Assembly: GCA_002162955.1 (NCBI GenBank)
Contig: MABD01000043.1
Coordinates: 1-64,000, forward strand
DNA from: Gammaproteobacteria bacterium 45_16_T64
GTDB taxonomy: Bacteria; Pseudomonadota; Gammaproteobacteria; Pseudomonadales; Ketobacteraceae
Reading direction: 5' to 3'
DNA: 64,000 bases
Shown here: piece after piece, positions 26,301 through 34,550 of the stretch
How positions within the stretch are numbered: the first letter of the stretch is position 1
How the letters are laid out: each line of letters opens with the position of its first letter
Position numbers and translations under genes: made by a program
The notes under the pieces: model-generated
Seen by the model: the letters and a program-made list of their open reading frames with translations, nothing else
Told to the model about the DNA's origin: nothing
Databases searched by the model: none

Positions 26301-27333
26301 TGCTTTGCTGAGCCCGGTACCGGATGAAAATGAGGCGTTTCAGGTTGCAACGAAGGTGAAAGAGCGAGTGGAAAGCCTTAAGTTTGTTTGGGGGGGGCAA
26401 CACTATACGGTTTCTCTATCCTGTTCTATGGTGGTATTTGATCATACGGGTGATCATGTGCTGGAGCTGTTGAGGGGAGTGGAATCTGCCGCAAGTTTTG
26501 CAAAAGAAAATGGTTATACTGAAGTTCAGATTTACCATCCAGGGGATCAGCGACTGGAGGAGCGGGATAGCATTATGTCTTGGGTGGCGAGAATTAACAA
26601 CGCTCTAGATAATGATCAGCTCAAGCTGCGGTGTCAAAAAATATCGCCGATAGATGATTGTGGTGGATTGAGAAAGCCACACTTCGAAGTGCTGTTGACT
26701 GTTCTTGATGAAAAGGGCGAGCATTTGCCTCCTGCAGATTTTATTAAGGCAGCGGAAGAGTACAGTAGGATGGCGGCTGTGGATAGATGGATTATCACTA
26801 AAGTGTTGACATGGATGAGTGATAATTCAGAATACGTTGAAACTATTGGTGGTTTTGCTATAAATCTCTCAGGTCATTCGCTAAATGACGACAGTTTTCT
26901 CGATTTTATATTCGAAAAACTGGTGGAATTTGATGTTCCTCGTAATAAACTCGTTTTTGAAGTCACGGAAACTACTGCTGTTGCAAATTTAGACGATGCA
27001 GCAGACTTTATAGCCGAGATGAAAGAGATAGGCTGTCGGTTTTCTTTGGATGATTTTGGGGCGGGTCAATCTTCTTACGCCTATTTGAAAATGTTACCAG
27101 TAGACTTTATCAAAATAGACGGAGCGTTTGTCAAAGGTATCGCAAATGATGATGTGGATTATGCGATGGTTAAATCCATCACCGATATGGGACACTTTCT
27201 TGAGAAGTTAATTGTCGCAGAGTACGTGACGGATCAAGATGTGTTGGATACGGTCGCAGATATTGGTGTTGATTATATTCAGGGGTTTCATTTGGGTAAG
27301 CCTTGCTTTATAGAGGAATTAGTCGCTGGATAA
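23365..27333 (+). CDS. PilZ-DUF1631-GGDEF-EAL protein, probable c-di-GMP phosphodiesterase
   Basis: A 1322-residue cytoplasmic protein. Domain order: PilZ-like (~8-110; RKYERLGTELDAVF, DFSRGGLYLV), DUF1631 (~130-860, interrupted by a low-complexity Ser/Gly/Gln linker near 370-490), GGDEF (from D899 in DQLTGLATRKEF) and EAL (from ~1095). The GGDEF signature is degenerate: G975-S-N-E-F979, so cyclase activity is unlikely and it may only bind GTP. The EAL domain keeps its key acids: EVL (E1108), NLSG, the FEVTET glutamate, DDFGAG, KIDG, the E in VAEYV and QGFHLGKP. Phosphodiesterase activity is therefore plausible. The PilZ core RxxxR and D/NxSxxG motifs are both present, suggesting c-di-GMP input as well as output. 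Confidence 0.88.
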   Translation: MQNQQNKRKYERLGTELDAVFSINGGAAHTCCLRDFSRGGLYLVYTDQSQYFSIRSHGLRMKDPIRIIISVDGEDTEITAKIAHYSEAGIGARFDFNHHVNYQALEGATMALQGNQAQARDNVVGKMSSEVSVAAQKRILEKCNQSFCGFLDESLNDYLIVLDELLLKTADRQKNDGDQHPFFDAIALFNRKRKEIVSSCVENISLSASEMSIGKVMPVASGSTIDLQVNQLSLVDKDDFEDWLIVRVLISRAELQFKEQLLELQLRLESVYPSPADSPLENPYSPSVLCKAFHKSVHGFKFNQAIEKVVFNAFQESLIDHLGKAYKQLNKIMIDENVLPDVDVNHYLATLASKSRGDSGSSTQVNKVESLDGGVNSQQSSESSEHVGDNGGGSYSDFQEGMRAARNAYSTALNLRRLHSNIGQSMAGERAGQGEGRTQPIGDAEQSLGQQELGVQGGAAQPQEIIQSNELMQVVNEVQGMLQGNSGVEYAGDGALIQHIERQIEGQKGTGVGIAPVEREKIDMIDSLFQSIMTNRSLASDLQPQFRKLEVPMLKVLMTDSDVLSEKNHPARQVVNSIAVLSDKDSLNVNKNKAKIEEVVDSILQHEGDGNEVYTQALGELAPMVEKEQFIAKRNVARVTEALDGQQRMLNATRAVENIIDKRLVKKTIPLIFVNLLDAGWRELMRLCYIREGVESKAWITSITVVEQLLLRLGRDCYDEERISFTAAELFKLVDKGISKIPTGKYNQRELLDELELILNSGEVDPASYVEFKRSDKGDTVSVLQRMVDLGASGTRNQLIRWIKRAKQLKQGQWIELEASLDTPRLCQLAWVSDDASRFVFVNAHGVKTADLALESVALSLKEREIKILSDERLPAVEQGLDTLVQKIYEQLSFETAHDQLTGLATRKEFERCLAQSVARAKKSMRAYMLCYLDLKQFKVINNTCGYEGGDSLLRMISQEMLAASGKDDIVGRLGSNEFALLSPVPDENEAFQVATKVKERVESLKFVWGGQHYTVSLSCSMVVFDHTGDHVLELLRGVESAASFAKENGYTEVQIYHPGDQRLEERDSIMSWVARINNALDNDQLKLRCQKISPIDDCGGLRKPHFEVLLTVLDEKGEHLPPADFIKAAEEYSRMAAVDRWIITKVLTWMSDNSEYVETIGGFAINLSGHSLNDDSFLDFIFEKLVEFDVPRNKLVFEVTETTAVANLDDAADFIAEMKEIGCRFSLDDFGAGQSSYAYLKMLPVDFIKIDGAFVKGIANDDVDYAMVKSITDMGHFLEKLIVAEYVTDQDVLDTVADIGVDYIQGFHLGKPCFIEELVAG

Positions 27334-27364
27334 AGTTCGGTGGTGAGTATGGGGAAAGCTAGGT

Positions 27365-28435
27365 ATGATACTGGTTCGATTTGTATCTTCATACCACTTC
27401 CTCAATAGGTCTCGTGTTTTGGGCGTTATTTCATTTAATTTAAAGAATATAAAAGAAAGCCAGCAAGGTTTGTTTTTAGCGCTAGATTTTCTGATGCTTG
27501 CGCTGGTGATTGTCAATTTGACGTGGTTGGTTTTTGATACCCTCTTCAGCAGTCAGTACTTTCAGGATGGACTTATTTGGCTTGCACCTGGCTTTTCGTT
27601 GTTTTACAAGGCCAATGTTCATCCAAATTTTGTGGCCTACGACCTTATATTTGTAACGATATTTTTAAGTGAGTTGTTGCTTCGTTGGGCTGTAGCTATT
27701 TATCAAAAGACTTACCATAAGTGGTTTTTTTATCCATTTGTGCATTGGTATGACGTGCTTGGCTGCATACCTGTCGGTTCATTTAGATGGCTAAGGTTGT
27801 TGAGGGTGATCTCTATTCTTTATCGATTGCAGAAACACAATATTATTGATCTGTCGAAGAGTTTTCCTTACCGATTTGTTAAGAAATATGCGGACATTAT
27901 TGTTGAGGAGGTTTCAGATCGCGTAGTGGTTAATGTGTTAAATGGTGTTCAGGATGAAGTTAGGTCTGGTAGCCCAGTTGTGTCACGAGTTCTTTCTGAA
28001 GTGTTGGTGCCACATAAACAAGTGATAGTTGAATGGTTGGTTGAGAGGCTTAATGGAATTAGCACCGTCGTTTATCCAACAAAGAGGCGGGAGTTGGAGG
28101 AATATATTGACCGGGTAGTTTCTGAAGCAATAGCGCAAGATGCTAAGGTGGCGGCGCTAGAAAAAATACCCGTGGTAGGAGCAGCGTTAACGGATGTTAT
28201 TGAGAATACTGTGGGTGATATTGTGTTCAATGTCATTGATAGATTGGTCGCTGATTTGGGCCACCAAGATACAGATAGGCTCATTACGGAGTTGTTCGAT
28301 GGGGTGTTGGATAGTTTTATGGAGCCCTCGGAGACGTTGAATGCCGCAAGCCAATCAATTTTATTAAGCGCTATCGATGTGGTCAAAGAAGAAGTAAAGG
28401 TCCAGCAATGGAAAGTTAACGAGCAGGACCTGTAG
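27365..28435 (+). CDS. Ion-transporter-like membrane protein with a voltage-sensor-like segment
   Basis: A 356-residue inner-membrane protein. Four hydrophobic segments lie in residues ~35-155 (FLALDFLMLALVIVNLTWLVF, GLIWLAPGFSLF, YDLIFVTIFLSELLLRWAVAI, WYDVLGCIPVGSFRW). A basic S4-like helix, RWLRLLRVISILYRLQKH, follows. Acidic residues in the third segment and repeated arginines in the fourth resemble a voltage-sensor domain. There is no pore or selectivity filter, and the C-terminal ~190 residues are soluble and helical with several VxNVLxGV-type repeats. It is commonly annotated only as ion transporter; function unknown. Confidence 0.65.
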   Translation: MILVRFVSSYHFLNRSRVLGVISFNLKNIKESQQGLFLALDFLMLALVIVNLTWLVFDTLFSSQYFQDGLIWLAPGFSLFYKANVHPNFVAYDLIFVTIFLSELLLRWAVAIYQKTYHKWFFYPFVHWYDVLGCIPVGSFRWLRLLRVISILYRLQKHNIIDLSKSFPYRFVKKYADIIVEEVSDRVVVNVLNGVQDEVRSGSPVVSRVLSEVLVPHKQVIVEWLVERLNGISTVVYPTKRRELEEYIDRVVSEAIAQDAKVAALEKIPVVGAALTDVIENTVGDIVFNVIDRLVADLGHQDTDRLITELFDGVLDSFMEPSETLNAASQSILLSAIDVVKEEVKVQQWKVNEQDL

Positions 28436-28461
28436 TGTTCTGAGTTTTTGGTAGGTCGATT

Positions 28462-29118
28462 GTGGAAAGTATCGCAGAGGTGAATGACTGGTTAAGTCGT
28501 TTTTATGGTGGGGTTGCAGTGGGGAGTATGGATATTCCAAAATGCGGTGGGCTTTCACTGTATTTAATCGAGGAGACTTACAAGTCGCTGGATCTTAATA
28601 GCGCAGTTGTATCGAAATTTATGGATGACCCTCCCTATTGGATTTTTTGTTGGGCTAGCGGAGTTGTATTGGCGCAGCAAATCATGGCAGGACAGCTGCA
28701 GGTCAAAGGGAAAGTGGTGGTAGACTTTGGTGCAGGAAGCGGTGTAGTTGGTGTTGCAGCGGCATTAAGCGGAGCTAAGCGGGTGTATTGCTGTGAGATA
28801 GACCCTTTGGCGAGACAGATGGTCGGATTTAATGCACGATTAAATGGAGTGAGTGTGTCGGTAGTTTCGAGTATGGTTGATGTAGATCAAAAGGTGGATC
28901 AAATACTAGTGGCTGATGTTCTTTATGATCGTACTAACATTCCGCTGCTAGATGAGATCAAGACTTATGCTTCAGAAGTTATATTGGCCGATTCCCGCAT
29001 AAAGGATTTAGTTGTGCCTGGTTTTGAGTTGTATTCTGAAGTTTCTAGTTGTTCTTATCCCGACTTTGCCGAGTCACAGGAATTTAATGCTGTGAGGTTG
29101 TATCAGTTCAAAAAGTAG
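28462..29118 (+). CDS. Class I SAM-dependent methyltransferase (ETF-beta/METTL20-like)
   Basis: A 218-residue Rossmann methyltransferase. Motif I is VVVDFGAGSGVVGVAAALSGA, followed by the acidic strand YCCEIDPLARQMVGFNARLN and the post-II motif ILVADVLYDR. The preceding PPYWIFCWASGVVLAQ corresponds to the P-x-W-x-x-x-W-x-x-G region of protein-lysine methyltransferases of the ETFB/METTL20 and Nnt1 groups, so a protein substrate is more likely than a small molecule. GTG start preceded by GGTAGG. It converges with the kinase gene at 29128. Confidence 0.85.
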   Translation: MESIAEVNDWLSRFYGGVAVGSMDIPKCGGLSLYLIEETYKSLDLNSAVVSKFMDDPPYWIFCWASGVVLAQQIMAGQLQVKGKVVVDFGAGSGVVGVAAALSGAKRVYCCEIDPLARQMVGFNARLNGVSVSVVSSMVDVDQKVDQILVADVLYDRTNIPLLDEIKTYASEVILADSRIKDLVVPGFELYSEVSSCSYPDFAESQEFNAVRLYQFKK

Positions 29119-29127
29119 TACTTAAAC

Positions 29128-31620
29128 TTAGGCGAGTCTCTGGATATTGTTGGGTGATTGGACTTTTCGCCCTAGCCAGTCATCAATTGCTTTGTACAGT
29201 TTGTATCGATCAATCGGTTTGGTTAGGTATTCATTCATGCCGGCGTTAATACACTTTTCTCTGTCTTCAGACAGGGCATTTGCTGTGACTGCGATAATAG
29301 GGGGGTAGCCGTAAGTTGCGTGGCGCTCCCGTATTATCCTCGTTGTTTCAAATCCATCCATCACAGGCATTTGGCAATCCATTAGGATAAGGTCTACGGG
29401 GTTACTTGTGAGGACTCTTAATGCTTCTTCACCATTAGAGGCCGTGAGCGTAGAAAAATCTCGTTTGGTTAGAATGGCTTTTAATAACGTTTGATTTACT
29501 TTGTTGTCTTCAACGATAAGTATGGTGCTTTTTTGTTTACGCTCAGATTTTAGTTTTTCTTGGTTTCGAAGCATAGGGTGGTGAAAAAGCGTTTCCTCGG
29601 CCTGTGTAAAAGTAAGTGACAAGCTGAAATTACTTCCTTTTGGGTGGCTTTCTCTAAATTGAATGTTGCCACCCATAAGTTCAGCGAGTTCGGAGGATAG
29701 TGCTAGCCCTATTCCCAGTCCACCGTGTCGCCTTGAATGGCTGCTGTCGGCTTGGCAGAACGGCTGGAATAATCTTTCCTTGGCTGAAGCTGTTATGCCG
29801 GGTCCGGTGTCGCTGATATCGAACCTAAGGCCTAATTGATCTGCGTCATGTTGTTTGTCAACACTGACGCAAAATTCAACGTATCCAGCTTCGGTAAATT
29901 TTGTGGCGTTATCCAGGAGGTTGTTTAAGATCGCTCTTAGTTGGGAGGGGTCACCATAGACTGCATTGGGGAGGTGCTCTCCCTTTCTAAAGTGGAATTC
30001 CAGGAATTTCTGACTACACAGCCTTTCGTAAGTGTCGGCAAGCTCATCAAGCATTGGCATCAACTGAAAAGGAGTGCTCTTGATGCTTAGCCTCTTAGAT
30101 TGCGCTTCGGAAAAACAAAGTAAAACATTTATATGACTAAGCATTTCATGAGTGGATATGTTTGCGTACTTTACATATTCCTGTTGCTTTGTACTGAGGG
30201 GGGTGGATTTTATAAGATCCAACATTCCCTGTATGCCGTTCATAGGCGTTCTAAGTTCGTGGCTGATCGTGGCTAAGAACTCATCCTTTACTTTATTGGA
30301 CGCTTTTAAGTCGGTGTTTGACTGTTCAAGTGCTTGTGCAGCGAGCAATTGAGCTTCTCGCTTATCTCTTTGCATTCGATTGATGCGGTCCGCTAGCGCA
30401 AAAGATAGCAGTACAGTTTCTAATGCCGTGCCAAATTGAGCTGAATACAGAGTAAATGAATTAACTTCTAACTGCCCTGTGGCGGTTAACGCTCTAATTA
30501 GTATGCCGGCAGTAAACGTGAGCCAAGCGATCATAAAATATTTAGCATTTGGTAAATTTTGTAGGTACCCGATAATAGCGGTAGAAAGCATCATGACTGC
30601 AAATGACACTGCTATACCAACGCCACCAGTTGCCGCTATTTCATATGGATAAGTAAGGGAGCAGGGGATAACTAACGCTGCAGCAATTTGGTGTATGAGC
30701 AGTAATTTATCCAGTAGCGGAGTGTAAAGCCTAGTATTGAGAAAGACTCTTGCGAACTGGGTGCCTGCTAGTGCAACAGCTCCACTGAAGAACACAGCAG
30801 ACCTATTGCTCCACCATGTCGACTCTGGCCATAATATTTGATATGAGAGGCCGTCAAAACTCATTTGTGCAGGAATGAGGCAGCCTAGGTAGATGCAGTA
30901 AAACAAGTAGGATTTTTCTCGTAGCGTAGAGAAAATAAAAAGGTTATAGAGAAGCATCACTAGCATGATGCCGTAGTAGCTTCCCACTAGAGCGGTATTT
31001 GTAAAAGTTTTATCGATTAACGCTAGGCTAGATAGAAATGAAAGGGACAGTTGCAAAGGGTCCCCAGAGGCGACGCGAAGGTAAATGGTGTCGGTGGTCT
31101 TCGGTTTTCCTTCTAGCCTGAAAATAGGTGATCGGCCTTTAATTTCCCTCTTCGATTGTGGAACAAGTTGCCCGGCTTGTTTGACTACAATCGTACCGTT
31201 TGGCTTAACTACGTATACATCGGCATGGTCGAGTAGTGGGTCTGCTATGGTGAGAAACCAGTCTCTGGTTTCCTTGACGTCGTAGGTAACCTTCCAGCGA
31301 AGCCAGTAGGCAGATTTAGTGTAGCCAAAATTTAAGCTAGCCTGGGTACTTTGGCTGAAGTGGTAAGGGGTACTGTTTGCGAGTAAATGAGTGATTGTAA
31401 TATTTTTGTTATGGTCTTCTAAGTATTCAATTTTGCTTGTGAGATCTATATTGCTCGATCCTGAGTTGATGACTATATCTGCTGCCGATGAATTTATAGT
31501 CAATAATCCCAGGATGAATAGGAATGTAGATGCAAGCGAGGCTTTTCTTGAGTTTGCTGTGAGAAAGCACCTCGGTCGCCTAAATTTAGTGAGCAGTTGT
31601 GTCTTCATTCTTATTGTCAC
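29128..31620 (-). CDS. 7TM-DISM hybrid histidine kinase
   Basis: An 830-residue sensor kinase. Order: signal sequence, periplasmic 7TMR-DISMED2 domain (~50-190; NFGYTKSAYWLRWKV, DPLLDHADVYVV), a seven-helix 7TMR-DISM membrane block (~205-415), a short coiled coil, HisKA with H454 in ATISHELRTPMNGIQG, HATPase_c (NLLDNATKFTEAG, DTGPGI, HGGLGIGLALSSELAELMGG) and a C-terminal receiver with D748 in LILMDCQMPVMDG and the TKPID lysine. DISMED2 domains are thought to bind carbohydrates, which would suit an organism with an exopolysaccharide locus nearby. It lacks an Hpt domain, so it may hand phosphate to the Hpt of another protein such as the kinase at 4167. No cognate regulator gene is adjacent. 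Confidence 0.92.
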   Translation of the reverse strand: MTIRMKTQLLTKFRRPRCFLTANSRKASLASTFLFILGLLTINSSAADIVINSGSSNIDLTSKIEYLEDHNKNITITHLLANSTPYHFSQSTQASLNFGYTKSAYWLRWKVTYDVKETRDWFLTIADPLLDHADVYVVKPNGTIVVKQAGQLVPQSKREIKGRSPIFRLEGKPKTTDTIYLRVASGDPLQLSLSFLSSLALIDKTFTNTALVGSYYGIMLVMLLYNLFIFSTLREKSYLFYCIYLGCLIPAQMSFDGLSYQILWPESTWWSNRSAVFFSGAVALAGTQFARVFLNTRLYTPLLDKLLLIHQIAAALVIPCSLTYPYEIAATGGVGIAVSFAVMMLSTAIIGYLQNLPNAKYFMIAWLTFTAGILIRALTATGQLEVNSFTLYSAQFGTALETVLLSFALADRINRMQRDKREAQLLAAQALEQSNTDLKASNKVKDEFLATISHELRTPMNGIQGMLDLIKSTPLSTKQQEYVKYANISTHEMLSHINVLLCFSEAQSKRLSIKSTPFQLMPMLDELADTYERLCSQKFLEFHFRKGEHLPNAVYGDPSQLRAILNNLLDNATKFTEAGYVEFCVSVDKQHDADQLGLRFDISDTGPGITASAKERLFQPFCQADSSHSRRHGGLGIGLALSSELAELMGGNIQFRESHPKGSNFSLSLTFTQAEETLFHHPMLRNQEKLKSERKQKSTILIVEDNKVNQTLLKAILTKRDFSTLTASNGEEALRVLTSNPVDLILMDCQMPVMDGFETTRIIRERHATYGYPPIIAVTANALSEDREKCINAGMNEYLTKPIDRYKLYKAIDDWLGRKVQSPNNIQRLA

Positions 31621-31656
31621 ACATTTTTATTTTGACCCAGAAAGGGAGTCGGCAGC

Positions 31657-31681
31657 GAAGCGCAGCAGTTTACTGCGCTTC
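31657..31681 (-). terminator. Hairpin after the YfaZ-like gene
   Basis: Arms GAAGCGCAG (31657-31665) and CTGCGCTTC (31673-31681) form a perfect 9-bp stem with a seven-base loop. It lies 8 bases past the end of the YfaZ-like gene on the minus strand. No T run follows, so intrinsic termination is uncertain. Confidence 0.45.
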
Positions 31682-31688
31682 CTTTGGG

Positions 31689-32246
31689 TTAGAATTGTAG
31701 TGATATTCCGATATGTGCGCCATTATCAATGTCGGCTCTCTCCCCGTCCTTGATATCAACTTCTTGCTTGCGGTAGCCAACGTAAATGGAGCCTTGTTCA
31801 AGAGCTCTATATTTTAGGCTAATCGATGTGTCGAGAAAGCGCTCTACATCATCGTAAGCCAGTACTTTGGGAGCATAGTAGGCTTCTGCATGTATGCTTA
31901 GCTTTTCTACAGAAGGGATCTTGAAACTGAGTTCGCCTCCGAGACCAACCCCATGTCCATCTGGGCCATCAGCATCTAGATAGTATAGTTTGGCACCCAG
32001 GGCTCCATGTAAATCGTTTCTATTGTTTATTGGGCTTTGTACAAATGCACCTATGCTGTAAACATCGCCGTCATCTTCATGGTGAAGGAAGGATGCACTG
32101 AAATTGAGATCTTTTCGCGATGGCTCTGTGGATACTTCGATGTGGGCAGTTTCGTCGCTGATATCTACTGCCACTTGGTTCGCAAAAGAGTGGCTGGACA
32201 TAAATACGGGAGACATTATCGCTATGGCGAAAAGTCTGTTTTTCAT
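31689..32246 (-). CDS. YfaZ-like outer-membrane protein
   Basis: About 185 residues. The signal peptide MKNRLFAIAIMSPVFMSSHSFA is followed by alternating strands and turns of a small beta-barrel (NFSASFLHHEDDGDVYSIG, YRALEQGSIYVGYRKQ) and a terminal aromatic (GISLQF), the usual outer-membrane sorting end. The DLHGALGAKLYYLDADGPDGHG region matches the YfaZ family, which are small outer-membrane proteins of unclear role. The start is set at 32246 because GGAG lies six bases upstream; a TTG further upstream would add four residues and spoil the signal. Confidence 0.82.
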   Translation of the reverse strand: MKNRLFAIAIMSPVFMSSHSFANQVAVDISDETAHIEVSTEPSRKDLNFSASFLHHEDDGDVYSIGAFVQSPINNRNDLHGALGAKLYYLDADGPDGHGVGLGGELSFKIPSVEKLSIHAEAYYAPKVLAYDDVERFLDTSISLKYRALEQGSIYVGYRKQEVDIKDGERADIDNGAHIGISLQF

Positions 32247-32528
32247 AGAAAACTCCAATAATAAACAGGGTGTAGGTGCTAAATGCGATTAGTTTACCTT
32301 TGCGTCGAGTTATTGTCTTTAGATTAGAGCGAAGATAGGCGTGATTATTGATGTGGTTTGGGTAAAAGGCCTCTAAATCAATAAAAAATAAAGAAAATTA
32401 CATATTTTGGACTATCCTACTAGTATACTGATCTCCACAAGGATGATCCCTACTTTAGGGTACCTAATCAGGTTGGTGATTGGGTCAAACGTAAATCTGG
32501 TCGCTTATCGCAGTAGTAGTTGATAGAC

Positions 32529-33248
32529 ATGATACATGATTTTGCCACGGTACCGAGGCACTCACAGCCTGTTGTGTACCCTACATCAGCGGAAGCAGAA
32601 AAAAACAAACCCCTTCAATTGAGGTGGTTTATGCTTGTTTTTTTGATTGTTGTCTGCGGTTCGCTATTTTACGCGGCTAAAGAAAACCCGTTGCCGGAGA
32701 GTGTGCCTGGACTTGCTGCGTCCTTGGAATACCAGCTAGAGGCTGAGCAAGATGCTGTTGTTGTTGACCGAGAAGTTATTATGTCGGATAAGCATTACGC
32801 TGAGCCCATTGATAAAGTTCCTGCTACTGCTGGCGAGAGAAAGCCCCGGGATGTTGTCGTCAACGTAGAGAAAGAAACGCGCGCAGCGGTGAAGTCGTTG
32901 ATTGACCAGACTGCTACGCCGACATATGGGTTTTATGATCAGTTAAAGTCCAGTCAGTGGTCTGCTCCAACTCAGAATGGAGCCTATGTTGATGGCAATG
33001 CCTCTAGAAGAGCAAAAGCAAAATACAAGTTGCAAGCGGCTTCTTTCAGGCATCGTGAAGATGCTAACAGGCTGGCTAACAAGTTGGCTAAGTATCGATT
33101 ATTGGCTAAAGTAAATTCCTCTATATCGACAAATGGACTCGAGTGGCACCAGGTCAGCGTAGGTCCATTTAGTAATGTGTCCAAACTCAATAAGGCGCAG
33201 GATATATTGGTTTCTCTGAACATGATGCCTTTAAAGAAAAAAATATAA
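32529..33248 (+). CDS. SPOR-domain membrane protein (FtsN-like)
   Basis: A ~239-residue bitopic inner-membrane protein: a ~35-residue cytoplasmic tail, one TM (WFMLVFLIVVCGSLFYAA), a long variable periplasmic linker, and a C-terminal SPOR domain (YKLQAASFRHREDANRLANKL, SISTNGLEWHQVSVGPFSN, LVSLNMMPLKKK). SPOR domains bind denuded peptidoglycan at division sites, and this layout matches FtsN-type proteins. The start is uncertain: TTG 32520 or ATG 32529, neither with a clear ribosome site. It is a single gene upstream of the YjfI operon. Confidence 0.82.
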   Translation: MIHDFATVPRHSQPVVYPTSAEAEKNKPLQLRWFMLVFLIVVCGSLFYAAKENPLPESVPGLAASLEYQLEAEQDAVVVDREVIMSDKHYAEPIDKVPATAGERKPRDVVVNVEKETRAAVKSLIDQTATPTYGFYDQLKSSQWSAPTQNGAYVDGNASRRAKAKYKLQAASFRHREDANRLANKLAKYRLLAKVNSSISTNGLEWHQVSVGPFSNVSKLNKAQDILVSLNMMPLKKKI

Positions 33249-33303
33249 CCTTCCGCGTTCGCGGGGGGATTCCTTTCGGCTAAGACAATTAGTCACATTT
33301 CCT

Positions 33304-33353
33304 TTGACATAATATGTCCTGCTCCGCTATAGTTTCCTTAGACATATTATGTC
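33304..33353 (+). promoter_or_regulatory. Sigma-70 promoter with two palindromic operators, YjfI/PspA operon
   Basis: TTGACA at 33304-33309 and TATAGT at 33328-33333 are separated by 18 bases and form a strong -35/-10 pair. Two 13-base palindromes, GACATAATATGTC (33306-33318) and GACATATTATGTC (33341-33353), overlap the -35 box and the region just after the transcription start. They are exact reverse complements of one another and lie 35 bp apart, about 3.3 helical turns. The geometry suggests repression by a dimeric regulator that occupies both sites. The regulator is not encoded in this window as far as I can see. Confidence 0.8.
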
Positions 33354-33370
33354 ACGGCACTGGAGAGGTA

Positions 33371-33778
33371 ATGAATACACAAGATTTGGCAATAAGATTT
33401 TCCGAAAGTACGGGGCACCAGGGTTTTACATTTGACTGCCAGTTAATCCCCGGTGATACAGATGTCATACAGATTGTGGTCAGTGATTTTGAAGAGATCC
33501 CTGTCTACATTTCTATCACTGAAACCCAAATTTTGTGCATTTCATATTTGTGGTCTGAGGCTGAAGTGTTAGAGGAAACCCGAGCTGAAATGCTGGAGTT
33601 GATGCTGGAGATTAACATTCCCATGCCCTTGTCTTCTTTCTCCAAGATCTCTGATAAGTATGTGATATTCGGTGCGCTTATGGCCGATTCGAGTTTTGAT
33701 GATGTTGTTCATGAGGTTATTACATTGGCGGAGAACTCTGTCGAAGCGATTACCGCATTGTCTGATTATCTTAAGTAA
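33371..33778 (+). CDS. yjfI: YjfI family protein (DUF2170)
   Basis: A 135-residue soluble acidic protein. It matches the DUF2170/YjfI family in length and in segments such as VYISITETQILCISYLW, MPLSSFSKISDKYVIFGALM and DVVHEVITLAENSVEA. YjfI genes are typically encoded next to a PspA/IM30 paralogue (YjfJ), as here. ATG 33371 is preceded by GGAGAGG; the longer frame beginning at 33314 would start inside the promoter and operator region and is rejected. It is the first gene of the operon read from the paired-operator promoter. Confidence 0.85.
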   Translation: MNTQDLAIRFSESTGHQGFTFDCQLIPGDTDVIQIVVSDFEEIPVYISITETQILCISYLWSEAEVLEETRAEMLELMLEINIPMPLSSFSKISDKYVIFGALMADSSFDDVVHEVITLAENSVEAITALSDYLK

Positions 33779-33806
33779 CACAGGAATTATTGTAGAGGTT
33801 GTTGAT

Positions 33807-34499
33807 ATGAGTATTCTAAATAAGATCTTAACGGCAGTCCGTGGCGGTGCTCGGGAAGTAGGAGAGGCTATCATGGACGCGAATGGAACCCGCATCTTTG
33901 AGCAAGAAATACATGATAGCAAGGAGCATTTGAAAAGAGCTAAGTGTGATCTTACTGATGTTATGGCAAAGCAAATGCAAAGCGCTAGAGAGATTGCTGT
34001 TGTCAAGAGTGCTATTGTAGATCATGAGGGCTATGCCCTTGAGGCTTTGGCCAAGGAAAATGAGACGCTCGCGATAGAGATCGCAGAAAAGGTAGCTCGC
34101 AAGGAGGATGAACTCGAAGAGCTTGAAGGTTTAGAAAAAGTTTATGGAGCACATGTCGTAAGACTGAAGGAGCTTGTGCGTAAAACTGAACGCCAAATAA
34201 AGGACTACGAGAGGCAGCTCTCGATGGTAAAGACGACTGAAAGCGTTCAAAAAGCAACGGCTGCTATTACTGATAATTTCGTTGTAAGTAACGCGAAGTT
34301 GTTGGGAGCTAAAGAATCTTTAGAGCGGATACAGAAAAAGCAGCTTGATTTTGACGATAAGCTAAAAGCGGCAGAATTAATACAGCAAGAAGAGGTAGAG
34401 AAAACGCTAGAAGATAAAATGGAGGCTGAAGGTATTGGTAAGGTAAAGTCCACTGGCGTTGGCGTGTTAGAGCGGATAAAGGCTCAGCGGGGTGGTTGA
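33807..34499 (+). CDS. PspA/IM30 family protein
   Basis: A ~230-residue, almost entirely helical coiled-coil protein of the phage-shock PspA/IM30/Vipp1 family (membrane-remodelling ESCRT-III superfamily). The N-terminal helix MSILNKILTAVRGGAREVGEAI is amphipathic and likely membrane-binding. The long hairpin (ARKEDELEELEGLEKVYGAHV and following) forms the coiled coil. ATG 33807 is preceded by a weak GAGG; reading from 33672 would overlap yjfI in another frame. Partnered with YjfI upstream and a small orphan and a rhomboid protease downstream, it probably handles envelope stress. No PspF/PspB/PspC is present, so control is unlike the classic psp system. Confidence 0.85.
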   Translation: MSILNKILTAVRGGAREVGEAIMDANGTRIFEQEIHDSKEHLKRAKCDLTDVMAKQMQSAREIAVVKSAIVDHEGYALEALAKENETLAIEIAEKVARKEDELEELEGLEKVYGAHVVRLKELVRKTERQIKDYERQLSMVKTTESVQKATAAITDNFVVSNAKLLGAKESLERIQKKQLDFDDKLKAAELIQQEEVEKTLEDKMEAEGIGKVKSTGVGVLERIKAQRGG

Positions 34500-34550
34500 G
34501 GTAACAATAGAATGAAACTCCTTTTTCTCGTTGTAGGGTAGGTATGTCGA

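Noticed and set aside
33314-33370. Longer start for yjfI
   Set aside because: It would place the start codon between the -35 and -10 boxes and inside the operator. ATG 33371 has a good ribosome site.
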